From: a bacterium
GTDB taxonomy: Bacteria > SAR324 > XYD2-FULL-50-16
Length of the DNA: 47,832 nt
NCBI GenBank assembly: GCA_018829445.1
Contig: JAHJTV010000057.1
Span: 1 to 47,832, forward strand
Direction: 5' to 3'
Shown here in pieces: positions 1-6,715 of the stretch (its first letter is position 1; every line of letters begins with the position of its first letter). The position numbers and the translations under genes are program-made. A model generated the notes under the pieces. The model ran no database searches. It saw only the letters and a list, made by a program, of their open reading frames with translations, and was not told the DNA's origin.

Positions 1-138
1 AGATCTCCAAAATTTGTTTAAAAAACGCGTTGCTACGTAAATTCTGGGACTAATTTACACTTCCAAATTGATTTAACAGGCTTCTCGATGCGAAAAAAAC
101 TTATGTTTAAACTCAAAATAGACTTTTTCTACAGCCTC
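1..138. mobile_element. MITE-like element, copy 1 (partial, runs off the window start)
   Basis: The stretch ending at 138 finishes with GACTTTTTCTACAGCCTC, matching 17 of 18 bases of the right terminal repeat of the element at 2107-2271. Interior stretches also align in the same orientation, for example CTACGTAAATTCTGGG here against CTACGTAAAATCTGAG there. Its left end lies outside the window. It has no ORF of its own. Immediately after it comes AACACC, the same junction as in copy 2, followed by a short attC remnant. I infer a diverged copy of the same non-autonomous element. Confidence 0.5.
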
Positions 139-164
139 AACACCGCTGGAAACAACCGTTAGGC
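139..164 (-). other. degenerate attC site (attC-e)
   Basis: On the minus strand this reads from GCCTAAC (164-158, R'' core) to GGTGTT (144-139, R' core) in only 26 bases. A normal attC is about 57-140 bases, so the inner L boxes and stem appear deleted. The R'' core GCCTAAC is the exact complement of GTTAGGC, which opens the cassette it terminates (2106-2100). That match is the main reason to accept it as a real cassette end. The R' core is interrupted by the element at 1-138. Confidence 0.5.
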
Positions 165-230
165 TTTGATTAGAGTGCTTTGAATAAATCAAAATAAGAT
201 AGAATATTAAAAATGGGGATCGGTCAACTT

Positions 231-1082
231 CTATCTATTCAGTACTGTCCAATGCGACTCAGTATCAAAGCCTTTTTCTATTGCTAGATCTCTTGATTTT
301 TCAAATTTTTTGACTTTGTTTTCTAAATTGAATGTTCTGAGTGATTTATTTTCGTCTTGCGCAGCCTGACAGGCATCCTTGATGGTTGAAAATTTTAAAA
401 CAAGCCCTCCGGTTTTAAGGTCATCTAGTGAAGATACAGATTCCATCGCTATTTCATTTCCTTTCATCCCAAGGAATTCAGATGAAAATTTCATTTGAAT
501 GATTCCATTATACGAAAGAGAGCCTACGTGAATTGCACTGACATACCAGTAATCATCATTGCTATTGCAGTAAACTGGCTTCGGCACTAATTCATTCTCC
601 AAAAAAGTGTAAATACCACTAAGTTCGTATTGCCTTTTAACTTTTGTTACACCCTCGGCTTTACCAGCCAATGCTGAGACTAAACTAAAATCCGCATTTA
701 AGCTCCATTCAAAGTTCTCTATACGTGAACGAGTAGGATTTATAATGGAGTTCTCACTTCCTGGTTTTACTATATTAGTATCGGGTATTTTGTTGGAATA
801 AAGCCTACCTTGTCTGATAAAGCGGAAAACTTTTATTTGCTTCTCATCAATCTGCATTGTTTGGTATTCCTTTTTATAGACATCACCTAATACAGTTTCG
901 TTTACAGGATCTCCTTTAACCCAAGCCATACCATCATCAAAATATATAGGGGTAGTTGCGTAAAATTCAACAAATTCACGTGGAGCAGATGGGCGTGTTA
1001 TTACTTCTCTAGTAGTTTTTGGAGCACAACCACTTAAAACTACTAAAAGAAGAAAACCTAGTATGCATGTATTTCGAATCAT
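231..1082 (-). CDS. cassette-borne lipoprotein of unknown function
   Basis: The product is a predicted 283-residue lipoprotein. The N-terminus MIRNTCILGFLLLVVLSGC has a short positive n-region, a hydrophobic core and a lipobox LSGC (Cys19), so membrane anchoring is expected. I chose the ATG at 1082 because GGAGG sits 8 bases upstream. A longer reading frame to 1181 would place that Shine-Dalgarno inside the gene. The mature part is mixed alpha/beta in character and I recognise no family. It is the second gene of cassette 5, about 200 bases downstream of the GDPD-like gene with no attC between them. Its 3' flank contains the degenerate attC-e. Function unknown. Confidence 0.75.
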   Translation of the reverse strand: MIRNTCILGFLLLVVLSGCAPKTTREVITRPSAPREFVEFYATTPIYFDDGMAWVKGDPVNETVLGDVYKKEYQTMQIDEKQIKVFRFIRQGRLYSNKIPDTNIVKPGSENSIINPTRSRIENFEWSLNADFSLVSALAGKAEGVTKVKRQYELSGIYTFLENELVPKPVYCNSNDDYWYVSAIHVGSLSYNGIIQMKFSSEFLGMKGNEIAMESVSSLDDLKTGGLVLKFSTIKDACQAAQDENKSLRTFNLENKVKKFEKSRDLAIEKGFDTESHWTVLNR

Positions 1083-1278
1083 AATATTTTCCTCCATTTT
1101 TGGAAGTTGAATTATTCTGGGAGTTATGAAAAACAAAATCGAAATAGAATTGTGAAGAAGACTGAACGTGTAATCTTGCAAATTTCAAAATCAGAAACAA
1201 CAAAAAATAAAGAAGAGTTTTTTCTAAAGCGTTATATAAAACAGGGTTTCACAGGACAGTTATTTATTTGAATCTTAA

Positions 1279-2073
1279 TCAATAAAATATGTTGTACAGC
1301 CGCCATCCAATTTCCAATTTAATATTACTTCCTGCCTTAGTATTTAGTTCTTTCCAACGATCCCAACTTACAACGTACTTATTAAAAACCTTCTTACTAT
1401 ATACATAGCACGTGATATTCAGGTAATTAAGGCTTTCATATGACAGTTGTTTTTCGAATTCACTTAGTTGTTTTAGTAGTTTCATCCAACCAAAATCATT
1501 ACTTCTATTCATTCTTTTTATTTCAACATAGAATTTAATTTTGTTTTTCTTTGGCTTGAAACTGCTAGTATGGATTTTTCTCAAATACTCTATCGTTAAA
1601 TCTAGAATATCACTCAATTCAGGTATAATTTCACCATTTGGATATCTTAGTCTTTTTATAGAAGGTGAATCTAATTCTATTAGCCCAGTCTTATGTACTC
1701 CACTAAATTTTTTGAAAAAACGTTCGAAATTCTTATCATGAAAGATAAAAAGATTTCCATCTTTTGATTCTTGTACATCAAATTCAATTTTTGAGATATC
1801 AATGATGTCTTTTTCATCAAATTTAAGATGATAGTCGAAAAATGCAGAATAAATTTCTAACGTATTTTCAATGTATTCCTTCTCGACTAAATCAATACTG
1901 TCATTGCGGGAAATAACATTCTTGGGAATTTGTAGAGTAACGATTTCCACTGCCCCTAATCTATGTGCATAGTCATCAAAATGAATCGCGTTTGCAGCAA
2001 TAACAGATTTTGTGCAAATGATGAATAAGCTGATAATTCCCACAGCTTTTAAACTTCTGCTAAATTGACACAT
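1279..2073 (-). CDS. secreted GDPD-like (glycerophosphodiesterase superfamily) protein
   Basis: The product is 264 residues with an N-terminal signal peptide (hydrophobic about 8-26, VIAA near the cleavage site). Family motifs are visible: AHR (36-38), ENTLE (69-73), EFDVQESKDG (97-106), FHD (111-113) and a later VEIKR. They parallel the HRG, ENT, ELDV, FHD and EIK elements of glycerophosphodiester phosphodiesterases. Oddities are the long gap of about 31 residues from HR to ENT (normally about ten) and a short C-terminus. Activity is therefore uncertain and a substrate cannot be named. The ATG at 2073 has AGGAGG eight bases upstream; a TTG one codon earlier is spaced worse. It opens cassette 5, whose core GTTAGGC lies at 2106-2100. 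Confidence 0.6.
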   Translation of the reverse strand: MCQFSRSLKAVGIISLFIICTKSVIAANAIHFDDYAHRLGAVEIVTLQIPKNVISRNDSIDLVEKEYIENTLEIYSAFFDYHLKFDEKDIIDISKIEFDVQESKDGNLFIFHDKNFERFFKKFSGVHKTGLIELDSPSIKRLRYPNGEIIPELSDILDLTIEYLRKIHTSSFKPKKNKIKFYVEIKRMNRSNDFGWMKLLKQLSEFEKQLSYESLNYLNITCYVYSKKVFNKYVVSWDRWKELNTKAGSNIKLEIGWRLYNIFY

Positions 2074-2099
2074 CAAAGGTACCTCCTTATCGTTTTTGG

Positions 2100-2358
2100 G
2101 CCTAACGAGGCTGTAGAATAAGTCTCGCCTCTAAATCTTGTGATATTTTTCCGCTAAAACTGCGATCCTACGTAAAATCTGAGTAAGTATTCAGTTTTGA
2201 GTTCTGTTTTACTGGCGTGCTGCGCCATATTTTTGAGGTTTTGTCTGCCCTCTGACTTATTCTACAGCCTCAACACCAGCATCACCCGCTTTGCCCAGAG
2301 CGGAGTGAGCGCAGCGAACGGAGCGGCGGGGAAAGTCGGGTGTATGCATTTGTTATAC
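2100..2358 (-). other. attC site interrupted by a 165-bp element (attC-d)
   Basis: On the minus strand R'' is GTATAAC (2358-2352) followed by AAATGCATACACCCG. The other arm is CGGGTGATGCTGGTGTT (to 2272). These pair as an imperfect palindrome with an inner GC-rich stem. The R' core GTT is then interrupted by 2107-2271, and the sequence resumes with GTTAGGC (2106-2100). Removing the element and one GTT copy gives a normal attC of about 91 bases ending GGTGTTAGGC. This site terminates the three-gene cassette 4. Confidence 0.75.
2107..2271. mobile_element. MITE-like element, copy 2 (complete, 165 bp, inside attC-d)
   Basis: Perfect 18-bp terminal inverted repeats are GAGGCTGTAGAATAAGTC (2107-2124) and GACTTATTCTACAGCCTC (2254-2271). 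They are flanked by a 3-bp direct repeat AAC (2104-2106 and 2272-2274), consistent with target-site duplication. There is no internal ORF of note. The interior is not palindromic, so it is not itself an attC. The partial copy at 1-138 is a diverged relative. The mobilising transposase is not in the window; the terminal sequence loosely recalls some IS families, but I cannot assign one. Confidence 0.65.
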
Positions 2359-2363
2359 TATAT

Positions 2364-2618
2364 TTATTTTGTTCTAGATTTTGGACGAGAAATCCAAAAG
2401 CAGAAAAATATAAGTGCTAGAACAATTACAATTAATGAAAACGAGTAATAAACAGGAGGGCCAGAAATTATAAAAGATAATGCAAGTAAAGTAGCCATTC
2501 CATCACAAACATGGTTGGCAGTTTGAGCTTTGGTTTGATTTTGTAAAGATAATGAACGGAGTAACACAACAAACCAACTTTTTTCAGTTGTATTCTTATT
2601 ATTATTCATAGCATTCAT
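2364..2618 (-). CDS. small two-TM membrane protein, third gene of cassette 4
   Basis: This encodes about 84 residues: a soluble N-terminal third and two hydrophobic segments, around MATLLALSFIISG and SLIVIVLALIFFCFWI, so an inner-membrane hairpin is likely. Two ATGs are adjacent. The one at 2618 has AGGAG about six bases upstream, while the one at 2621 is too close. The start overlaps the end of the upstream gene (stop at 2602), suggesting translational coupling. The stop lies six bases before attC-d. I do not recognise a family. Its position in the same cassette as another membrane protein and a soluble protein suggests that the three act together. Confidence 0.6.
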   Translation of the reverse strand: MNAMNNNKNTTEKSWFVVLLRSLSLQNQTKAQTANHVCDGMATLLALSFIISGPPVYYSFSLIVIVLALIFFCFWISRPKSRTK

Positions 2619-2964
2619 CATCTACTCCTAAAATTATTAATAACGACGCAAGCGACACACCAAAAGAACTAAAAAAAATCGAAGCAAAAAAACGCCAATC
2701 TATAGAAATAATCCCTAAAATCGAAACAATGGAAAGGCTTATCATAGCACCAGAAATGCCAGAGGAAATAGCCAATGATAAGATGTATTTGAAAGATGCC
2801 TTCTTTGGTTGGCTTACTGTAAAAATATCGTATTTACTCTCAATTAAATCTTCTAAATCATCAAAACGTTTGTGAAGTGAACCGTACCGATTCTCAGATA
2901 ATAACTCTTCATTTGATTTCTTCTCAGTCCGATAATCATCAAGTATTTTTATTTTACTATTCAT
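2602..2964 (-). CDS. two-TM membrane protein, second gene of cassette 4
   Basis: The product has 120 residues. Residues 1-55 are charged and probably helical (KSNEELLSENRYGSLHKRFDD), followed by two hydrophobic segments at about 60-82 and 88-112. The start is four bases after the stop of the 234-residue gene and its 3' end overlaps the 84-residue gene, so the three form a tight unit inside one cassette. Cassettes usually carry a single ORF, so a three-gene cassette implies joint function. No family recognised. A soluble N-terminal arm on a membrane hairpin would suit recruitment of the upstream product to the membrane; this is inference only. Confidence 0.65.
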   Translation of the reverse strand: MNSKIKILDDYRTEKKSNEELLSENRYGSLHKRFDDLEDLIESKYDIFTVSQPKKASFKYILSLAISSGISGAMISLSIVSILGIISIDWRFFASIFFSSFGVSLASLLIILGVDDECYE

Positions 2965-2968
2965 GATT

Positions 2969-3673
2969 TTAAGATGGTTTTAGATTAGCAAATTTTGTAG
3001 CTTTTTCGATTTGTTTTTCAAGTGCTTCAAAATGATCTTTAACCATTTTGATCTCTTTTCTTGTCATCTGAAAACAAACACTTTCTGTTGGGCTATCTTT
3101 ACTAAATCGAAGTTTCACGACTGCCATCGGTACTAAGCCTTCACAAACTGGGGAGTAGTCTTTAATAGAACTATCTGACTCGTATTTTTTATCAAATATT
3201 ACTCGTAAATCAACAACTTCAGTTATACCGACTAGCTTCGGTAAACCAGAATGCTCATAAGATTTTTTTTGTTGGGCTTTATGAAAATCTTCAATGGATA
3301 CTTTTTTTGCTGATTTCAGCATTGATTTAATACTATTCAAATCTGTTGATTCGAGTAATCCTGATTCTTTTATATCATCAATGAGGTCTTCAATGGAGTC
3401 ATTTGCCGCATCTCCAACTGGAGCAAATTCCTTTATGAAATTCGCCACAATTGATTTGTTGGATCTAAGAATAGATTCATCGATTCCTAAACGTTTTGCT
3501 GATTCATCAAATATCTTATCATCTTCAGAAGACAATGAAGATAAAAGTATCTTTGCTACAACCGACGGAAGCTCTTTGTTTATTCTCTCGTCCAAGTTTG
3601 AAATCCTCTTTATATCTTTTTTAAAATCTTCATTTTCAAGCCAAAGCTGTTTTGAAAATAATTTAGATTTCAT
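2969..3673 (-). CDS. soluble protein with COMM-domain-like C-terminus, first gene of cassette 4
   Basis: The product has 234 residues, no signal peptide and no TM segment. Residues 1-130 are predicted mostly helical and acidic. Residues about 148-228 form alternating hydrophobic strands (LVGITEVVDLRVIF, then LVPMAVVKLRFS), then a FQMTRKEIKMV segment and a final helix. That order recalls the eukaryotic COMMD fold: an N-terminal helical domain followed by a strand-rich COMM domain ending in a helix. The resemblance is by eye and weak. The ATG at 3673 has a strong GGAGGG six to nine bases upstream. It is the first gene of cassette 4 and lies four bases before the 120-residue membrane protein gene. 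Confidence 0.55.
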   Translation of the reverse strand: MKSKLFSKQLWLENEDFKKDIKRISNLDERINKELPSVVAKILLSSLSSEDDKIFDESAKRLGIDESILRSNKSIVANFIKEFAPVGDAANDSIEDLIDDIKESGLLESTDLNSIKSMLKSAKKVSIEDFHKAQQKKSYEHSGLPKLVGITEVVDLRVIFDKKYESDSSIKDYSPVCEGLVPMAVVKLRFSKDSPTESVCFQMTRKEIKMVKDHFEALEKQIEKATKFANLKPS

Positions 3674-3702
3674 AATCCCTCCTGTTGAATTATTTATTTT
3701 TT

Positions 3703-3821
3703 GTATAACGCCTGGATCACCGGCTTTGCACGGATTATTAATAAACGACTAGTTTTGCCAGGAACACTGTACTTTCGCATAGTAAGGCGCCTATCGAGTC
3801 CGGTGAATCCTGTTGTTAAAG
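3703..3821 (-). other. attC site (attC-c)
   Basis: The outer arms on the plus strand are TAACGCCTGGATCACCGG (from 3706) and CCGGTGAATCCTGTTGTTA (to about 3818), imperfect inverted repeats with the extra bases typical of attC. On the minus strand it runs from CTTTAAC (R'') to GGCGTTATAC (R'), about 119 bases with a long variable loop. The stop codon of the upstream gene (3818-3816) is part of the R'' core. Confidence 0.8.
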
Positions 3822-4421
3822 CACATATCCTAATATCAAAAAATGACAGGTAAGAAAATTCTTATCTTTCTCAAAGTCATCATGTTTAATAAAAGTTCTT
3901 ACTACCTTATATCCTAGCCAAATTTTTTCTGTGATACGAAATTCAGTACCAATCATTATTGGAGCTATTGAATTATAAGGGATTAATAAGAAGGAATAAG
4001 TAGTCTTTTGTGACACATCATTTGTCCAAGGATTGGTTGAGGTTGTGTTAATCGAAAGTGTTGGAATACTTGCATTCACTATTAATCGATCTACAATTTC
4101 ATATTTAATGTACAAATCCAAAGATAAAACTGAATTTAAGGTTTTTTCACCTTCATAAGTACCAACCCAATAAAAAATTGTTCCTTGATTGGCAATTAAT
4201 GAAAACGCATCATTAATGGGATGATCGCTTTTACCGGTTCCATACTTCCAATTAACGCTAAGCAAAACTGGAAAAGCTTCATAAAAATCAATGTTTGGAT
4301 CGTCATTACTGTAACCATATCCAACCAATATTCTTCTGTCTTCTGCGTGTTCTGCAAGAACATTGTTGTTGGATAATGGTAACGAAATAAGAAAAATTAA
4401 AAGTAATATATTCGCTTTCAT
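3816..4421 (-). CDS. exported beta-rich protein of unknown function (cassette 3)
   Basis: The product has 201 residues with a clear signal peptide (MKANILLLIFLISLP..., cleavage probably after VLA near residue 23). The mature part alternates aromatic and polar residues, for example LLSVNWKYG and SLDLYIKYEIVDR, and ends in a strand-like LTCHFLILGYVL. That suggests a small beta-barrel or periplasmic beta-protein. No family recognised. The ATG sits only six bases after the cassette crossover core (GTTAAAG) and has no Shine-Dalgarno sequence, so translation may depend on read-through from the upstream cassette. The TAA stop is inside attC-c. It is the only gene in cassette 3. Confidence 0.65.
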   Translation of the reverse strand: MKANILLLIFLISLPLSNNNVLAEHAEDRRILVGYGYSNDDPNIDFYEAFPVLLSVNWKYGTGKSDHPINDAFSLIANQGTIFYWVGTYEGEKTLNSVLSLDLYIKYEIVDRLIVNASIPTLSINTTSTNPWTNDVSQKTTYSFLLIPYNSIAPIMIGTEFRITEKIWLGYKVVRTFIKHDDFEKDKNFLTCHFLILGYVL

Positions 4422-4423
4422 GC

Positions 4424-4495
4424 TTTAACGCCAAGCTAACCCGCCACGCCCAGAGCGCAGCGGCGGGTGTGGTCGGGTTTAGCTTTTTGTTGGAC
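4424..4495 (-). other. attC site (attC-b)
   Basis: This is the clearest attC in the window at about 72 bases. The minus strand reads GTCCAACAAAAAGCTAAACC (R'', from 4495), then a GC-rich stem (CGCCGCTGCGCTCTGGGCG), then GGGTTAGCTTGGCGTTAAAG (R'). The arms pair as an imperfect palindrome. The last six codons and the stop of the upstream gene lie inside this site. Confidence 0.85.
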
Positions 4496-5321
4496 TATAT
4501 TTTTTGTTTTTTGCAATCATTCTAGAAACAGCGTGAAATGTAGCAAGATAGAAATGAAATATCCAAGAATACCAAATACTTTTATCGTAATTCTGGATCT
4601 GTTTTGGATTATGATGTCGAAAGGCAAATTTATTAGCAATTTCAAATATCACGGACTCATCTCGTTTATTTAATACATTTTTCAACATATCTGAAGATTT
4701 TAACCATTCAAAAACATCTGCCAAGTCCCTAATTGCTTCCCTTCTACTATTTAGATTTAATTCTCTGTTTCTCCATTTTTCAATTGCTTCTTTTACTTTA
4801 GCGTCAATATTTTTTTCTCCCAAAACTGGTAAATCTGCCTCCAAAACATGTTGGATTCCATCCGAACCTAAAGAGAGAATTCGGCCATCTCCCAATAATT
4901 CATATCCATCACGGTATCGAGACAAAAACGAATTCATATAGCCTCTATATTCTTTCTTTCCCGCTGCTTTGTCATAGCTCTCATAATCCCAATAATTATA
5001 TCCTGACTCGGAAACTAAATCCTCTATTTCACCAGGTTTTGAAATTTTGTCATAGAGATATTCAATCGTATCAAAAAGGTTTTCTTCAGTGAGTTTTTTA
5101 TCATCCCATTCATCTATAGGAAATGGTTGAAAATCCAATTCAATTATTGCATTGTGTTTAGCTTCTTCTGATACACTTACTCCGCGCCGAATGTCTAGTT
5201 CTTCTTTAAAGTAGTCTTTTTCGGCAAGTAATTCATAAACACTTGTGAACTTTATACACACACCAATGAGAGTGAGTTTTTTAGGATTTGTTCTTTGACT
5301 GTAATATTGCCTTTTCATCAT
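4479..5321 (-). CDS. cassette-borne protein with Abi/HEPN-like C-terminus (cassette 2)
   Basis: The product has about 280 residues, is cytosolic, and is acidic in the middle. The C-terminal 90 residues carry RREAIRDLADVFEWL, then FAFRHHNP and a hydrophobic, aromatic SIWYSWIFHFYLATFHAV. This helical layout with a basic/His motif recalls C-terminal domains of abortive-infection-type or HEPN-like proteins; I cannot confirm it. The start is one of two adjacent ATGs (5321, 5318). The reading frame extends to a GTG at 5348, but that lies inside attC-a. No Shine-Dalgarno is visible. The 3' end runs into attC-b, so the residues SPTKS are encoded by the recombination site. Possible defence cargo, unproven. 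Confidence 0.55.
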   Translation of the reverse strand: MMKRQYYSQRTNPKKLTLIGVCIKFTSVYELLAEKDYFKEELDIRRGVSVSEEAKHNAIIELDFQPFPIDEWDDKKLTEENLFDTIEYLYDKISKPGEIEDLVSESGYNYWDYESYDKAAGKKEYRGYMNSFLSRYRDGYELLGDGRILSLGSDGIQHVLEADLPVLGEKNIDAKVKEAIEKWRNRELNLNSRREAIRDLADVFEWLKSSDMLKNVLNKRDESVIFEIANKFAFRHHNPKQIQNYDKSIWYSWIFHFYLATFHAVSRMIAKNKKYSPTKS

Positions 5322-5330
5322 ATCTTTGTT

Positions 5331-5449
5331 GTCCAACGCCAGTTTCACCAGCCGCTACGCCGATGGGCGATAAACAATGAATTCACCAAAACCACATAAC
5401 TTGCGTCCTGCAGCGGCGATATGCGGTCTGGTGTAAACTTTTGTTAGGA
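5331..5449 (-). other. attC site (attC-a)
   Basis: The minus strand runs from TCCTAACAAAAGTTTACACC (R'', from 5449) to GGCTGGTGAAACTGGCGTTG (R', ending GTTGGAC at 5331). The arms are imperfect inverted repeats and the whole site is about 119 bases with a long variable region. The stop codon of the ImmA-Mrr gene (5446-5444) is part of R''. Confidence 0.8.
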
Positions 5450-6460
5450 ATTTTTTTTATTAATGTAGTGATTAGTCCAGTGTATTATTCCATTAAAATC
5501 TTTCAATTCTAAATCCCATTTATGTGCTTCCGCAAAATCAGCTGCTGGTTTTGTGAACTCAGATGTAGTTGCGATTATTGCTTTACTAGCCCCCATGTGA
5601 TGTTTAACACCAAAAAGTGAGCGCACCAAAGATACCCCCACTTTTCTTTTCTTTGCGTATTTTTTACATTCAATTAGAAACCTTAGAGATATATCATCAA
5701 TTTTTTTGATAGCCAAAATATCTACACCACCATCTCTTGTTTTCGCTGTTTGTTCGACTAAATATCCCATTCCCTTAAATAATTCAGCCATGAATTCTTC
5801 GAACATAAATCCATTTAACTGATATAACAACTGCGGATTCATTGCGATTTTTTCAATTATAACATCATTGACCCTAACAATTAAGGGTTTAGCATTGATT
5901 AATGCAGTGCCTTCATCTGATACACTAATCCAATTATCTGCGAAATATTGGGCAACGACTTGAAATGCTTTATCGTATTGCATTGGAAAAGCAAAACCTA
6001 AAATCAATTGGGAAACATCATTATTCTTAGAAATTTGCTCTTTTGTTGAAAAATTGTCGTGCGCAACACAATTAATAGAGAATAGCCATGCCTCATGTTC
6101 ATTTAATTCTTGTATTTCATTTTTTATTAAGCCAGTTTGAATTGGTTGCACGTGAAGGACCGCGTGTGCAAGTTCGTGATAAAAAACCAATCGATCCTTT
6201 AGTTGACTAGACAATGAATTAACAATTAAAGAAATGGAGCCATCACTTTTTCTTATTGTCATACCTGGCGTGGTTTTATCAAATTCTCCGTTTATCAATA
6301 GGTCACATTTGTAGTGTTTACAAATTTTATAGGCTATTTCTTGAAATGGGAGGGAATGATGATGGCGAGCAATTGAAACTGTCTCAATAGACTTGTCAAT
6401 TAAGTCTTCAAATCGATCAATTCTAGTGTTTAGCATATAAGAATATTGACTATTTTCCAT
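5444..6460 (-). CDS. ImmA/IrrE-type metallopeptidase fused to an Mrr-type restriction endonuclease domain
   Basis: The product has 338 residues from the ATG at 6460. Residues about 30-135 form an ImmA/IrrE peptidase domain with YHELAHAVLH (zinc motif HELAH at 95-99) and a downstream EHEAW glutamate (about 123). Residues about 215-325 match the Mrr_cat family: FEEFMAELFKGMGY, DGGVDI (Asp247), ECKK (Glu264, Lys266), i.e. a PD-(D/E)xK nuclease core. ImmA peptidases cleave repressors or regulators and Mrr domains cut DNA, so a phage- or stress-triggered nuclease is plausible (inference). The open frame continues to a TTG at 6676, but the cassette boundary GTTAGGA at 6500-6494 shows those 72 codons lie outside the cassette. 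Confidence 0.8.
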   Translation of the reverse strand: MENSQYSYMLNTRIDRFEDLIDKSIETVSIARHHHSLPFQEIAYKICKHYKCDLLINGEFDKTTPGMTIRKSDGSISLIVNSLSSQLKDRLVFYHELAHAVLHVQPIQTGLIKNEIQELNEHEAWLFSINCVAHDNFSTKEQISKNNDVSQLILGFAFPMQYDKAFQVVAQYFADNWISVSDEGTALINAKPLIVRVNDVIIEKIAMNPQLLYQLNGFMFEEFMAELFKGMGYLVEQTAKTRDGGVDILAIKKIDDISLRFLIECKKYAKKRKVGVSLVRSLFGVKHHMGASKAIIATTSEFTKPAADFAEAHKWDLELKDFNGIIHWTNHYINKKNS

Positions 6461-6493
6461 AGCGTTAATCGTAAATTCAGTAAAACATTGTTT

Positions 6494-6500
6494 TCCTAAC
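6494..6500 (-). other. upstream boundary core of cassette 1 (attI-like junction)
   Basis: The minus strand reads GTTAGGA, the exact complement of the R'' core TCCTAAC of attC-a, so this is the 5' crossover core of the first cassette. The upstream sequence (TCACTAAATT) shows no attC palindrome, which would suit an attI or its remnant. No intI lies beyond it. Confidence 0.55.
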
Positions 6501-6526
6501 AATTTAGTGAGTATAACTTTCACTAC

Positions 6527-6715
6527 GTTTTTCTGGTTAAGACCCAGCAACTGAGAAAAAATTCTATCTAGTAACGGTTTTTCGATTTTAAAAAATCGCT
6601 TCCGGAAAAAATGCTGTAACTCTTTGATGCACTTATAGTTATCGGAAATTTTCCTGAAGTACAACCAGAAAAACAAAATTTTTCATGTGTATGATATATT
6701 TATGTTTTTCTGGTT
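6527..6715. repeat. three copies of a 12-bp motif at the array edge
   Basis: GTTTTTCTGGTT occurs at 6527-6538 and 6704-6715, and inverted at 6663-6674. The sequence after the first copy also loosely resembles 6748-6830 (both contain GGTTAA, an A/T-rich run and GATTTTAAAAAA). The 6501-7027 interval thus looks like degraded repeat sequence rather than coding DNA. No gene is supported there. Confidence 0.4.

Larger units (their letters stand above)
139..6500 (-). mobile_element. integron-type gene-cassette array without integrase (CALIN-like)
   Basis: Five cassettes are read in the minus direction. Each starts with a G^TTRRRY-like core, carries one to three ORFs and ends in an attC-like imperfect palindrome. 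The 5' cores, from high to low coordinate, are GTTAGGA, GTTGGAC, GTTAAAG, GTTATAC and GTTAGGC. The R'' cores of the matching attC sites are TCCTAAC, GTCCAAC, CTTTAAC, GTATAAC and GCCTAAC, all exact complements. In integrons this follows from both halves coming from one circular cassette. No tyrosine-recombinase (intI) ORF is present in the window, and the upstream flank runs straight into the acyl-CoA carboxylase operon. Confidence 0.8.

Noticed and set aside
1083..1278. A further attC between the GDPD-like and lipoprotein genes
   Set aside because: No R''/R' pair with palindromic arms found. Also, the 5' core of the GDPD cassette matches attC-e, so both genes share one cassette.
2107..2271. 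The 165-bp element read as a tiny ORF-less cassette with its own attC
   Set aside because: It has no R''-type core at its left end and its interior is not palindromic. Perfect terminal repeats and a 3-bp duplication fit a transposed element better.
2197..2448. Plus-strand ORF of 83 codons over attC-d
   Set aside because: It runs through the element end, the attC stem and the 3' end of a minus-strand gene; no start signal.
4488..5330. Start of the cassette 2 gene at GTG 5348
   Set aside because: That codon lies within attC-a; the adjacent ATGs at 5321/5318 begin after the crossover core.
6461..6676. In-frame N-terminal extension of the ImmA-Mrr gene (72 codons, TTG start)
   Set aside because: It crosses the cassette boundary core at 6494-6500 and includes the repeat motifs of the array edge; no Shine-Dalgarno. 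The ATG at 6460 is preferred.
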